Shown piece after piece: positions 36,163-44,896 of a stretch of DNA of 64,000 nucleotides. The DNA is from an uncultured Thermoguttaceae bacterium (GTDB lineage Bacteria; Planctomycetota; Planctomycetia; Pirellulales; Thermoguttaceae): positions 276,949-340,948 of the forward strand of contig CALKER010000017.1 of assembly GCA_938084835.1 (NCBI GenBank), given 5' to 3'. The stretch's first letter is position 1; each line of letters begins with the position of its first letter. The notes below the pieces were generated by a model, which ran no database searches, had not been told where the DNA came from, and saw only the letters and a program-made list of their open reading frames with translations. The position numbers and the translations under genes are program-made.

Positions 36163-39093
36163 TCAATCACTTATCTTGGCATGGAGAGGAGCTTTTCGCT
36201 GTCCAGACATCTCCCACCGATAGCGCATCCAGGCGAAAGCCACGAAAATCCAATTGGCCACCAGAGCAAGGGTTACGTAGGCTCCTCCACCAGCACCTTC
36301 GCCGTATGAGTGTAAGCCACTACCAAATACGAAGTTCACACCGTACCAAGCGACGATGATAGCTGTGGCGCCCACAATGGCTCCGACTGCCAAGCCGAAC
36401 TCGTTGAGCATTCCCACCAGCCGTCCGTGTAGAATTCCCAGGTACACAAGAAGGGCGATAAGCGCCCACACTTCCTTCGAGTCCCACCCCCAGAATCGGC
36501 CCCAAGACACATCCGCCCATAATCCACCAAAGATGGTGCCCGCTGCCAAAAGAAGCACCGCCACTTGCATACCCCGATACATAAACCGAGCAAGGGAGAG
36601 GCAAGCTTCTGGTGGAAGTTTCACTGTGACCGGGGAAGTTACGCCGCCATTGTTTTCCGTATCGGTTACCTTGACGAGCTGATATCTGCCGAGAAGGAAG
36701 TGTGCCAGCGAGAGGTTGGCAAGTCCCCACACCAAGGCCCCCGCACCATAGCTTGCTGTAATCGTCAACACATGAAGGGCAAGCCAAAAATTATCGCGGA
36801 GAACCGGCATTAAAGGCGCAATCCTCTTACCCGAAATAGGAGCCAAGTAGGCGACCAAGGCGGCAAGCAACGTTACGGCTGCGCTCACCACGGCGAGTGT
36901 TAAGCGAGTCGATGTTTCTTTCCAACGCTCGGAGGAGGGGATCTCCTTAAGGGTAAAAGGCACAAGGGCCGGGGTGAACAAAACTGTCAACAACACGCGA
37001 GGTACAAACCACGCGGCCACGAGCACCACGGAGAGGCCTACCAGCCATACGACCCAATCATTTAACAACATCACCCCGGCGGAAGAAACAGGGGGAAGAA
37101 GGTAGAAAACTGGCTCACCCCCTTTAGATCCCGAACGGATACTAGTCAACGCGACAAGGGTCGCTATTCCCAAAAGCAAACGCAAGCCGGCGTTTATCCA
37201 GCCCCAGCGATTCCACCATCGCGCTGGGGCAAAAGAGAGGTCCTGCTCGGTAAGTGCGGTGGCCTCAAAGCTGGAGGGAATAGCGGTCATCCGCCAGGCA
37301 CGTAGGAGAGCAACTCCAAACCACGGCCAGAGAACAATCCACAACCCAAGAATTGCGGTAACCATGGCCACAAAGACGACCGTTTCAAACATGTTCGTCA
37401 CCGGTACATACCCGGTTATTTGGGCGCGAAACATAAGGCCGACACCAACAAATGCCGCCGCCCCTAGCAGGCCCACTACGCCCACTACAAAAGCTAATTT
37501 GCGAGTGACCCCAAAGGATAATCCAAAACCAACCACCGCAACTCCGCTTGCAAAACACGCCCAAAAGAAAGGTTGCAACCGGTGGTACATTATTTCTGGC
37601 CGAAGCGACTTCGGATGCGGATAGCTTGTCAGCCTCCAAAACTCATCGTCCTGAGAGGCGGTGGGCGCCACTTTCCGATTGGCGCATGCCCAGCGTCCCA
37701 AATCCCCGAGGGCCAGTGAAAATTCCTCAAGTTGTGCGGTGAACGGCCGGGGATCCTTGGCGATGGCACCTGACCGATAGATTTCGGCTACCCGGCCGAA
37801 ATTGTCGCGGACCGCCCTAAGTTTTTCCTCCGGCACACCTGCCCAAAGGTAAGGAGAGCCATCCAGCACGGTAGAGAGAGCGTACCATACACGGCAGTCT
37901 TCTTCGCCGCCATCTCCCCCAATCCCTGGGTCCAGAGCGGGTACTACCCGAAGTGCATATTCGGCTTCGTAAAGCTCAAGATGGGCATTTCGGAGACGTC
38001 CACGCAAGCTAGCTGCTGCGCTGACCAGCCGGTTGGACTGTGCGCGGAGTTGCTGCCACTCCTCTGGTCTGAGATCTTCCGGCCGAGGACGGTTAAAAAG
38101 GAAATCGCGAAGTATGAGGGCCTCACTTTCAAGGGCGGCGGCAGTTCGGCGTAGTTCCGTGAGCGCCACTTCCACTGTTGACACAACAGCGTTGTCACTA
38201 CCTTGATTTTCCACCAGCTGATGAAGAAGCTGTTGGATTTTCGTGAGATGTTGGCCTAAGTTTCGATATGCAGCGATATCTTCTGCTGCGAGGACTTCTC
38301 CCACCTGCCGCCAACTGTCACGACATTCTCGAAAAGCGATGCTTACTTCCACCAATTGCTCCCACAGATGTTCCGGAACGGGAGCGTTCGGACGGCTACG
38401 GAAAATCACCATTCGGAAAAGCCTGTAAGCCTGGGCAAGCCGTTGACAGCTCGTTTCAAAGGGCGTCAGGGGGACCCTTCCACGTTGTGCCGTGCTGCCT
38501 TCCACTTTCTTTGAAATTTGCCTCAAGTTTTCGCGAAATCGGACCGACTGTGCCACGACCCGCGGTGGTGCGTAAAGCAACCGCTCTCCCCCCTCCCCGC
38601 GTAAGGGCAGCCCCAGGAGCTCTCTTAATTCCTCGTGACTAGCGCGCAAAAAAGGGATGTCCTCCCAGAGCTCCGGTTCCACGATCCAACTGAAAATTAG
38701 TTCACTTGCCGAAAACCGCCGCTTCGCGCCATTTGGAAACAAATGATCAATCTCAGGGGAGGGCCTTTCCGGCCCAAGAAGCGGGTTGGCACGGCCGCAA
38801 ATCAGCTCTACCGTCTCCTCGGCAAACGTCACAAGAGGCATCACCCGGCCATTGTGATATACGGGAAGCTCCTCCCACGAAGCCCAGTGCCCACCACCGG
38901 CGAAAACGGTGCAAGTGAAGCCAAGGCACCATGCCGCCGCTAGACCTGCCACGCTGATCCTTGCTGGGAAGCTCTCGGTTGGATCTCGCCGATAAATCGG
39001 GTGATCCCCTGGGCTTTGAACCCTACACCGCAGGAGGCGGTCGTCCGCACCAACTTGCCAAATTTGGTGCACATTCAGCCCTAAATTCCTCAC
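36163..39093 (-). CDS. ccsA: CcsA-type cytochrome c biogenesis protein, giant form
   Basis: 976 residues; ordinary CcsA is about 300. After an N-terminal membrane segment (~45-65) comes a long exported region (~70-500) opening with WASWEELPVYHNGRVMPLVTFAEE and otherwise helical. The C-terminal half is a multi-spanning membrane domain with TNMFETVVF and the heme-handling WWD-type motif WADVSWGRFWGWDSKEVWALIALLVY, followed by HGR. CcsA with ResB (Ccs1) forms System II, which moves heme outward and attaches it to apocytochromes c. GTG at 39093 has AAGGAG 8 nt upstream. resB precedes it on the same strand by 190 bp. Confidence 0.93.
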   Translation of the reverse strand: MRNLGLNVHQIWQVGADDRLLRCRVQSPGDHPIYRRDPTESFPARISVAGLAAAWCLGFTCTVFAGGGHWASWEELPVYHNGRVMPLVTFAEETVELICGRANPLLGPERPSPEIDHLFPNGAKRRFSASELIFSWIVEPELWEDIPFLRASHEELRELLGLPLRGEGGERLLYAPPRVVAQSVRFRENLRQISKKVEGSTAQRGRVPLTPFETSCQRLAQAYRLFRMVIFRSRPNAPVPEHLWEQLVEVSIAFRECRDSWRQVGEVLAAEDIAAYRNLGQHLTKIQQLLHQLVENQGSDNAVVSTVEVALTELRRTAAALESEALILRDFLFNRPRPEDLRPEEWQQLRAQSNRLVSAAASLRGRLRNAHLELYEAEYALRVVPALDPGIGGDGGEEDCRVWYALSTVLDGSPYLWAGVPEEKLRAVRDNFGRVAEIYRSGAIAKDPRPFTAQLEEFSLALGDLGRWACANRKVAPTASQDDEFWRLTSYPHPKSLRPEIMYHRLQPFFWACFASGVAVVGFGLSFGVTRKLAFVVGVVGLLGAAAFVGVGLMFRAQITGYVPVTNMFETVVFVAMVTAILGLWIVLWPWFGVALLRAWRMTAIPSSFEATALTEQDLSFAPARWWNRWGWINAGLRLLLGIATLVALTSIRSGSKGGEPVFYLLPPVSSAGVMLLNDWVVWLVGLSVVLVAAWFVPRVLLTVLFTPALVPFTLKEIPSSERWKETSTRLTLAVVSAAVTLLAALVAYLAPISGKRIAPLMPVLRDNFWLALHVLTITASYGAGALVWGLANLSLAHFLLGRYQLVKVTDTENNGGVTSPVTVKLPPEACLSLARFMYRGMQVAVLLLAAGTIFGGLWADVSWGRFWGWDSKEVWALIALLVYLGILHGRLVGMLNEFGLAVGAIVGATAIIVAWYGVNFVFGSGLHSYGEGAGGGAYVTLALVANWIFVAFAWMRYRWEMSGQRKAPLHAKISD

Positions 39094-39106
39094 CGTGTTT
39101 ACTCCT

Positions 39107-39150
39107 TAGAGATTGTATGAATGATCACTAGAGATTGTATGAATGATCAC
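39107..39150. repeat. Perfect 22-bp tandem repeat before ccsA
   Basis: Units 39107-39128 and 39129-39150 are identical; each contains the palindrome TGATCA and, read on the ccsA strand, a TACAAT hexamer like a -10 box. The pair ends right at the AAGGAG site of ccsA. Confidence 0.9.
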
Positions 39151-39282
39151 TTGACGCGCCGAGTTCTGCGTGAATTGTTCTAGGCTCCGCATCTCCGCAC
39201 AATAAACTGCCGAGAGCTTGCTTTACCGCTCCAAGCATCTTTGGCACGTTCATCGGGCTAATCCTTACGTGAGCTTTTCGCC

Positions 39283-41406
39283 CTAGGCCCTCCCATGCCA
39301 AGCTAAACTGCGGAAGTAACCCCTCATATAGAAAGTGATGGCTATCCCAATAACAGTCAAAAAGGATCCAAAATACTTTAACCCGCGACCCGGATCGTAA
39401 TTAAGCGTAAGCCACGAGAGGTAAAGCTGCTGCCGGGGTTCGCGTCCCTGGATCACGTGCTCAAAAAGGGGCTCACCGGGGCGAAAAGGCCCGCGATAAG
39501 CTTCCTGGAAAATACGATAAGCTAACCCCGTTTTGGGATCAGTGACTGTCAACGGTCGATTCATTGTAATCCACACGTTACGAAAGAGGAACCGATCCGG
39601 ATCATCCCGGTCTCTGACATCCACGCGGCTTCCATAACTTGCCGGATGAGTTGACCCCGGTTCGAGCTTTCGCTCGAATTCATGCAGCTTGACGACGAAC
39701 CCCAAATCTAAGGTGCGCGGCACTAGCTCCACGGCGATACTTCGGCCTTGGCCTGATACCCATCGCCGCTGCCCCATGTTAGTGTCTTCGCCAAAGAAAG
39801 GACTGGCAGGCCGTTCTTCCACCCAAAACTCTTCTTTATTTCCATCCACTGTGAGTCTCACCCGGGCAAACGACCGCCTCATACCTTGGTGGGCCCGCTG
39901 CACCTCCAGCGGCCGAACATTTTCCCCGGGACGGTCCATGGGGGTGAATTTCTCCACCCGAATTTCAATCTCCGCAGGCCGAGCTGCGAATAGCCGAATC
40001 GGCGTGCCATCGGCAGGAAGTATCCCCGAATCGGTGACCATACCTTCCGTCCAGGTACGGTAGTACAAGATACCATCGACACCCTGGATAATATCCACCC
40101 GTGGCTTAAGGGCTTTCAAGCTGCTCCCGCGCCCGCCCGCACTGGGGTTTGACAACGCCTGTGTCTCACCAGTCCCCGCGGCACTTTCCCCGCTGCCCGC
40201 TCCTCCTACGTCTAGGGGTGCGTAATACCAGAATGACCCGTAAACCCCCAGTACCTCGTCATAGCGGTTAAACTCTACCATATCCCCGAATAAAACCAGG
40301 CGATGCGAAAAGCCAGAGAAATCTCCTTGCGGTTCTGGGGATCTTCCCCAGGGCTCCAAATCGAGAACCAAACCTAAGAACTGGGGGTTAAACTGCTGAA
40401 ATTTCACCTGCAGAAAAGCTTCAGGAAAGTCAGCCATTCTACGCTCGCGAAGTATTTCCAACGGTAATCGCAAGAGATGATTGCGGTGGAACAACACGAG
40501 CTCGCCGGTTTCCGTCAGAGGTTGCGAAGGCAAAGTGCGGAGAAAAGCTTCGGTTTCGGCTCGACTGGCGGCTACCCAAAAGACAATTCGATGCCCTGTT
40601 TCTAGCTCATGGCGGGCTCCCAAGCCGAAGAACCGGCCGCGTGCATGCGGATCCGGAACACCGCGGACCCGGCATTCCAAGGGTTCCCATGCCCGCCCGG
40701 GGCGACGCCAAGACAACAGGAGAGGTTCCCCCTCAACCACCGCCGCATTGCGAAGATAGTCTAAAACCTCGAGACGAATGTTATCTCTTTCAAAAAGAAG
40801 GCCTTGCGAGCGCGGCAGGAAACCAAGCAGCGAAATCGGCCAGCGCGCGTAATCCCTCCAGTGGAAGGGCCCAGGTCGGAAAGGTACGGATCGGGATTGA
40901 CCCGAAGCCGGACGGTTCCAAACCGCATCACCAGGCCGCTTGTTGGACCATTCACCATCGCCACCTTCCCCAGCGACTCTATCTGACCAACTGTACATTG
41001 AAAGAAGGAATTCGGATTCATTGGTGAACGCCGTATGCGCACTTTGCCCTTCGAACACCGGAAGCTGGGCATCTATCCCATACCACAGACTAATAAGCGC
41101 GCCGGCGAGAATCAGGAGGATTCCAAAATGAGTCACAAGAAATCCCGTGTGGTGCCATTTCCATGGAAAACGCACAACGGCGGAAAAAAGCACGCTGCAA
41201 GCAAGAAGGAGGATCAAGAGGAAAAACCACCACGCGCGGTAAATGGCAAAGTGGGCCACCTCGGCTCCCCATTGCCACTCAAGAATCGTTGCCAAGGCCA
41301 AGACTGCCGCACTCAGCCCGAGAAGAACCACCGCAACCTGAAGGGAAGCGAGAAAACGTATTATCCGCCACAGGAGGCTTGCAGCTGACAGAAAAAAAAC
41401 CTTCAC
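39283..41406 (-). CDS. resB: ResB-like cytochrome c biogenesis protein
   Basis: 707 residues. Membrane segments near the N-terminus (SLQVAVVLLGLSAAVLALATILEW; WWFFLLILLLACSVLFSAV; WHHTGFLVTHFGILLILAGALISLWYG) followed by a very large extracytoplasmic domain and one C-terminal segment (FGSFLTVIGIAITFYMRGYF), the ResB/Ccs1 topology. YEVHHTG-like WKWHHTGFLVTHFG carries His residues of the type used for heme. It works with CcsA in System II maturation. The start is GTG at 41406 with GAGAGG upstream. Larger than usual ResB (~450-600), with the excess in the periplasmic region. Confidence 0.9.
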   Translation of the reverse strand: MKVFFLSAASLLWRIIRFLASLQVAVVLLGLSAAVLALATILEWQWGAEVAHFAIYRAWWFFLLILLLACSVLFSAVVRFPWKWHHTGFLVTHFGILLILAGALISLWYGIDAQLPVFEGQSAHTAFTNESEFLLSMYSWSDRVAGEGGDGEWSNKRPGDAVWNRPASGQSRSVPFRPGPFHWRDYARWPISLLGFLPRSQGLLFERDNIRLEVLDYLRNAAVVEGEPLLLSWRRPGRAWEPLECRVRGVPDPHARGRFFGLGARHELETGHRIVFWVAASRAETEAFLRTLPSQPLTETGELVLFHRNHLLRLPLEILRERRMADFPEAFLQVKFQQFNPQFLGLVLDLEPWGRSPEPQGDFSGFSHRLVLFGDMVEFNRYDEVLGVYGSFWYYAPLDVGGAGSGESAAGTGETQALSNPSAGGRGSSLKALKPRVDIIQGVDGILYYRTWTEGMVTDSGILPADGTPIRLFAARPAEIEIRVEKFTPMDRPGENVRPLEVQRAHQGMRRSFARVRLTVDGNKEEFWVEERPASPFFGEDTNMGQRRWVSGQGRSIAVELVPRTLDLGFVVKLHEFERKLEPGSTHPASYGSRVDVRDRDDPDRFLFRNVWITMNRPLTVTDPKTGLAYRIFQEAYRGPFRPGEPLFEHVIQGREPRQQLYLSWLTLNYDPGRGLKYFGSFLTVIGIAITFYMRGYFRSLAWHGRA

Positions 41407-42869
41407 GACTACCTCTCGGAAGTGTCCGAAAAACGGAAAAAACTACATAAACTTAGTAAAATTTCAACCAGGCCCAAACACAAATTATCGCGGAAGTTTT
41501 TTTTACTAATGTTTCTATTTTGACATCTAAGACTCGGTGTCGCTTTCAGGCCGGATTGAGCCAGACTCGGCGGGCTCTTACGCCGAAAAACCCAACTTCT
41601 AGCAATCGGAGGCCCGGCTTTTACTACTTTTGGATTGCTTCAATCCACCATACTCACGTAAAACCGTCAGTATTACATTCACGTGAAGTCGTCAAAATTA
41701 ACTTCCCGACCTCTCTTGGAGGCAAAAGTCTTTCTGCTTCTTCACCGTCGGAAAGCAGATGTGGGCGCAAGTATCGTTTGCATCTAAGCACCAAGTACGG
41801 GGCTCATCCCGAATTATAAAAAGTCGGGGGAAGCTGACTAGCATCCGGAAAGACGAGGCGGCTTTGACCGTGCCGATGCCGCTCGAACCTATTGATCCTC
41901 GGCGGAGGTCCCCAAGAGAAGAGCTTCACAGGGGATTTTCGGAGCTGTCTCGCCGTGACTGCACGGGCCCCGGGCGCAGGGGACGAGTTTCGGGCAACCT
42001 GAGCCCTCTATCCGTAACACGACGGAAGAGTCGTGGTAAGGCGTCCTGGAATCGTATTCAAAACAAGAGGCTGCTTTCCCACGGCGCAAAGAACGTATCG
42101 AATCTGGGGCCAGTAAGATGTAATACGGCCGATGGACGGTTGTCAGACCGCGGCGCTTCCCAGTCTAGATTCGCACTCCCATCCAAGTTTCCGGCGCTAC
42201 AGCTGAACATCGAGTAGTTCTCAGTAACAATGTCAAGAGTCGATTGATACCCTTACTCTTTGACCGTCAACCGAATCCGATTTTCAAGGTTTTTACCTCT
42301 CGTAGCTGAAAGGACCGTTACGACTGTTGCACAGCACTGGCACATAGCGGAGTGGGTCGAAACTCCCCACAAGTGTTATTTTTCTTAAAAGGCTAGGGGT
42401 TCGGGAACCCGGCCCAGCCCACCTCCCCACACAGTGCCGCCTGAACCCTCCCAGCTGGGGTCGCCGCGGAGTTTAGGGCATCTTCTTTCGGCCTAGCCAG
42501 AAAAATTAGACAATATCCGCCAGAGGCGAGTGCCAATCTCTGCGGCGATGTGACAGGACCGCTGAGGGTTGCGCAAGTTCTATTCTTAGGGCAGGTTTTG
42601 CGGTCAAGATCGCAAAGAGTTCGGCGTTTGAGCCGCGGCGCACGGCAAGGACAGTGGAAAGGTGGCCCAAGGTTTTCCCTAGAAAATTTTGTGCCCTCGA
42701 CAGGCTACTGAGCCAAACTAGGCCGAATAATTTGTCAGCAAAATTAGCTTGAAAACTGAAAGTTAAAAAAAGTTAGCCAGTGTGTCCCCAACAACATTGG
42801 GGAGCCAATGCAACCTACGGGCAATGACCAAAGCCACCGGAAGCTAAGTGTCGGACAGGAAGGGTCCGT
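41407..42869. other. 1.46-kb gene-free stretch
   Basis: Divergent region between resB and the 306-residue gene. It contains the direct repeat pair listed at 41654-41694. A 152-codon open frame at 41759-42217 is Arg/Ser-rich and unlike a protein. No RNA recognised. Confidence 0.45.
41654..41694. repeat. 16-bp direct repeat pair
   Basis: TCACGTAAAACCGTCA (41654-41669) and TCACGTGAAGTCGTCA (41679-41694), 13 of 16 identical, 25 bp apart start to start: about two helical turns, so possible binding sites on one DNA face. Confidence 0.6.
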
Positions 42870-43790
42870 ATGAATACCCTCTGGTACAACTGCGTGGTGG
42901 TGACAAGCTGGCTTGCGGCCATGGGCTGGCTTATCTCGGCAAAAGTTTTGCCCAGTCTGAGAATCGGTCAGCCGCCAAGCTACCAAAGCATCCTTCGATC
43001 TCAACGGGAGGATCCTCTGATAGGTTGGCGGGTTCTTTGTAACGAAAGCGAGATCGGTTGGGCTCTTTCGCTGACAAAAGAACTCGCAGATGGCATGACC
43101 CGGGTGGATAACGTAGTCTACTTGCAGCGCATTCCGTTGGGAGAGCTACTTCCCAAATGGCTTCAGGGCCTTCTTTTACCCTCAGGGGTTGATCCGCGGC
43201 AGATCCGCCTCGAGATGGATGTTCGGAGCGAAGCCCTTTTCGACCCATTGTCCCGGCTGATCAATTTTTCCTCGCACGTACGCTTTCCGCCTTTTGCGGA
43301 GAGTGTACGTGTTCAGGGAAGAGCAGACGAAGGCAAACTAATGTTAGACATTCGGTACGGGGAACTGCGCCAAGAATTGGAGGTTCCGTTGCCGCGGTCA
43401 ACGCTATTCGGAGACACCAGTTCGCCCACCGCAAAACTTCCGGGACTTCGTCAAGGGCAGCGCTGGACCCTTCAGGTTTACAGCCCATTTGCCTCGCCTC
43501 ATCAGCCGGTGGAAATTTTGGAAGCGCAGGTTGAAGCTCTGGATCGGATCGCTTGGGCAGGAGAAGTACATCCGGTATGGGTGGTGGTCTTTCGGTCCGA
43601 ACCGGGTAAAGGGGCAAGTCGCACCGTCACACCGCGTGGCAGACTCTGGGTTCGGCCCGACGGAACCGTCTTGCGGCAGGAAGCTCAAATCCTCAGTGCC
43701 AAACTTAGTTTTATTAGGCTGCCAAATGCGGAGGCAGCCAAGCTCGCTGCTAAGTTTAGTCAACTTGTAGATGGCGAGGGAAGCTTTTAA
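42870..43790 (+). CDS. Hypothetical membrane-anchored protein beside ABC exporter
   Basis: 306 residues, not recognised. An N-terminal hydrophobic segment (LWYNCVVVTSWLAAMGWLISAKVLP) suggests a membrane anchor with the rest outside. The body is strand-rich and soluble, without Cys clusters or a known motif; a repeated-looking beta pattern (RQIRLEMDVRSEALFDPLSRLINFSSHVRFP; KLMLDIRYGELRQELEVPLP) may be a lipid- or substrate-binding barrel. AGGAAGGG precedes the ATG. It is followed 126 bp later by an ABC ATPase and permease on the same strand, so a part in that transporter is plausible but unproven. Confidence 0.8.
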   Translation: MNTLWYNCVVVTSWLAAMGWLISAKVLPSLRIGQPPSYQSILRSQREDPLIGWRVLCNESEIGWALSLTKELADGMTRVDNVVYLQRIPLGELLPKWLQGLLLPSGVDPRQIRLEMDVRSEALFDPLSRLINFSSHVRFPPFAESVRVQGRADEGKLMLDIRYGELRQELEVPLPRSTLFGDTSSPTAKLPGLRQGQRWTLQVYSPFASPHQPVEILEAQVEALDRIAWAGEVHPVWVVVFRSEPGKGASRTVTPRGRLWVRPDGTVLRQEAQILSAKLSFIRLPNAEAAKLAAKFSQLVDGEGSF

Positions 43791-43916
43791 CAGGTCCCCA
43801 TTGGGGGGGTGCGCTTCAGAAAGTGTGGCCTGCTGGTGTTGTTTCCGCTGGTGTTTTCCGAGGATCTTGAGAACGGCTTTGAGGTGGTGAATTCTTCGGC
43901 CAGTTGAAATAGCCTA

Positions 43917-44690
43917 ATGTCCCTTACGACGATGATAAAGTTTGTCAACGTTACACGGCGCTTCGGAAGAACCGTGGCTGTAAACGACCTAAGCCTCTCG
44001 GTTAACCGGGGCGAGCTTTTTGCTTTTCTGGGGCCCAATGGGGCGGGAAAAACTACTACGATTAAGATGTTGGTGGGTTTGCTTCGCCCCAGCGGCGGTC
44101 AAATACAGGTGGCAGGTCTCGATGTAGCCACCCATCCCCGGCAGTGCGCTCAACTTTTAGGTTATGTTCCTGACCAGCCTTTTCTGTATGAAAAGCTTTC
44201 CGGACGGGAATTCTTAGAATTTATCGCTCAAATTCGGGGAATGACACGCGAAGAAACGGACAAGGCTATCAGCGAACAAGCCGATCGCTTCGAACTTCAT
44301 GGCTTTCTTGATGATTTAGTGGAGACCTACTCTCATGGGATGCGCCAACGGACGGTTTTTGCTGCCGCTTTGCTCCACCATCCTCCCGTGCTTGTAGTCG
44401 ACGAGCCGATGGTTGGCCTCGACCCAAAAAGCACCCGGCTGGTAAAAGATCTGCTTCGAGAGTGGGCTCGTAGTGGCGGGGTAGTGTTTATGTCCATCCA
44501 CACTCTCAGTGTGGCCGAGGAAATTGCCACACGCATTGGCATTATCCATCGCGGACAACTCCTGTTTAATGGAACTGTTGATGAGCTGCGAGAGCAGCTA
44601 GCCGCCCAAGACGAGTCTTTGGAAAACATGTTCTTGCAACTGACTTTAGAGGAAAAAAGGGCGCAGGTGCCCACGTCAACCCTCGAGTAA
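43917..44690 (+). CDS. ABC transporter ATP-binding protein
   Basis: 257 residues. Walker A GPNGAGKTTT (residues ~39-48), ABC signature YSHGMRQR (S-H-G-M form of LSGGQ), Walker B VLVVDEPMVGLDP and the switch His in MSIHTLS. The layout with IKMLVGLLRPSGGQIQVAGLDV and YVPDQPFLYEKLSGREFLEF matches the ABC-2 exporter class of ATPases (NatA/CcmA-like). The gene sits 200 bp before the permease, so they probably form one exporter. Substrate cannot be told. Confidence 0.95.
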   Translation: MSLTTMIKFVNVTRRFGRTVAVNDLSLSVNRGELFAFLGPNGAGKTTTIKMLVGLLRPSGGQIQVAGLDVATHPRQCAQLLGYVPDQPFLYEKLSGREFLEFIAQIRGMTREETDKAISEQADRFELHGFLDDLVETYSHGMRQRTVFAAALLHHPPVLVVDEPMVGLDPKSTRLVKDLLREWARSGGVVFMSIHTLSVAEEIATRIGIIHRGQLLFNGTVDELREQLAAQDESLENMFLQLTLEEKRAQVPTSTLE

Positions 44691-44896
44691 GCTGTCCCCT
44701 GCTCCCAGAAAGACCGTGGTGGCTTAAAGATACGAGAGAAAGTTCCCGTTGAAAGAGAAGTTTTCGTGGGCCCGGAGCCACCAGACGGAGTGCCCCAAGT
44801 GGCAGGATAGTCCCCTGCGTCAACAATCGGTTGTCGACAACGGAGAGTCAGGACAAGGCCCGCTTTACCGCAGACGCTTAACGTCCTTTGAGTACG

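Noticed and set aside
41759..42217. 152-codon plus frame
   Set aside because: Arg/Ser-rich throughout without hydrophobic core; no ribosome site.
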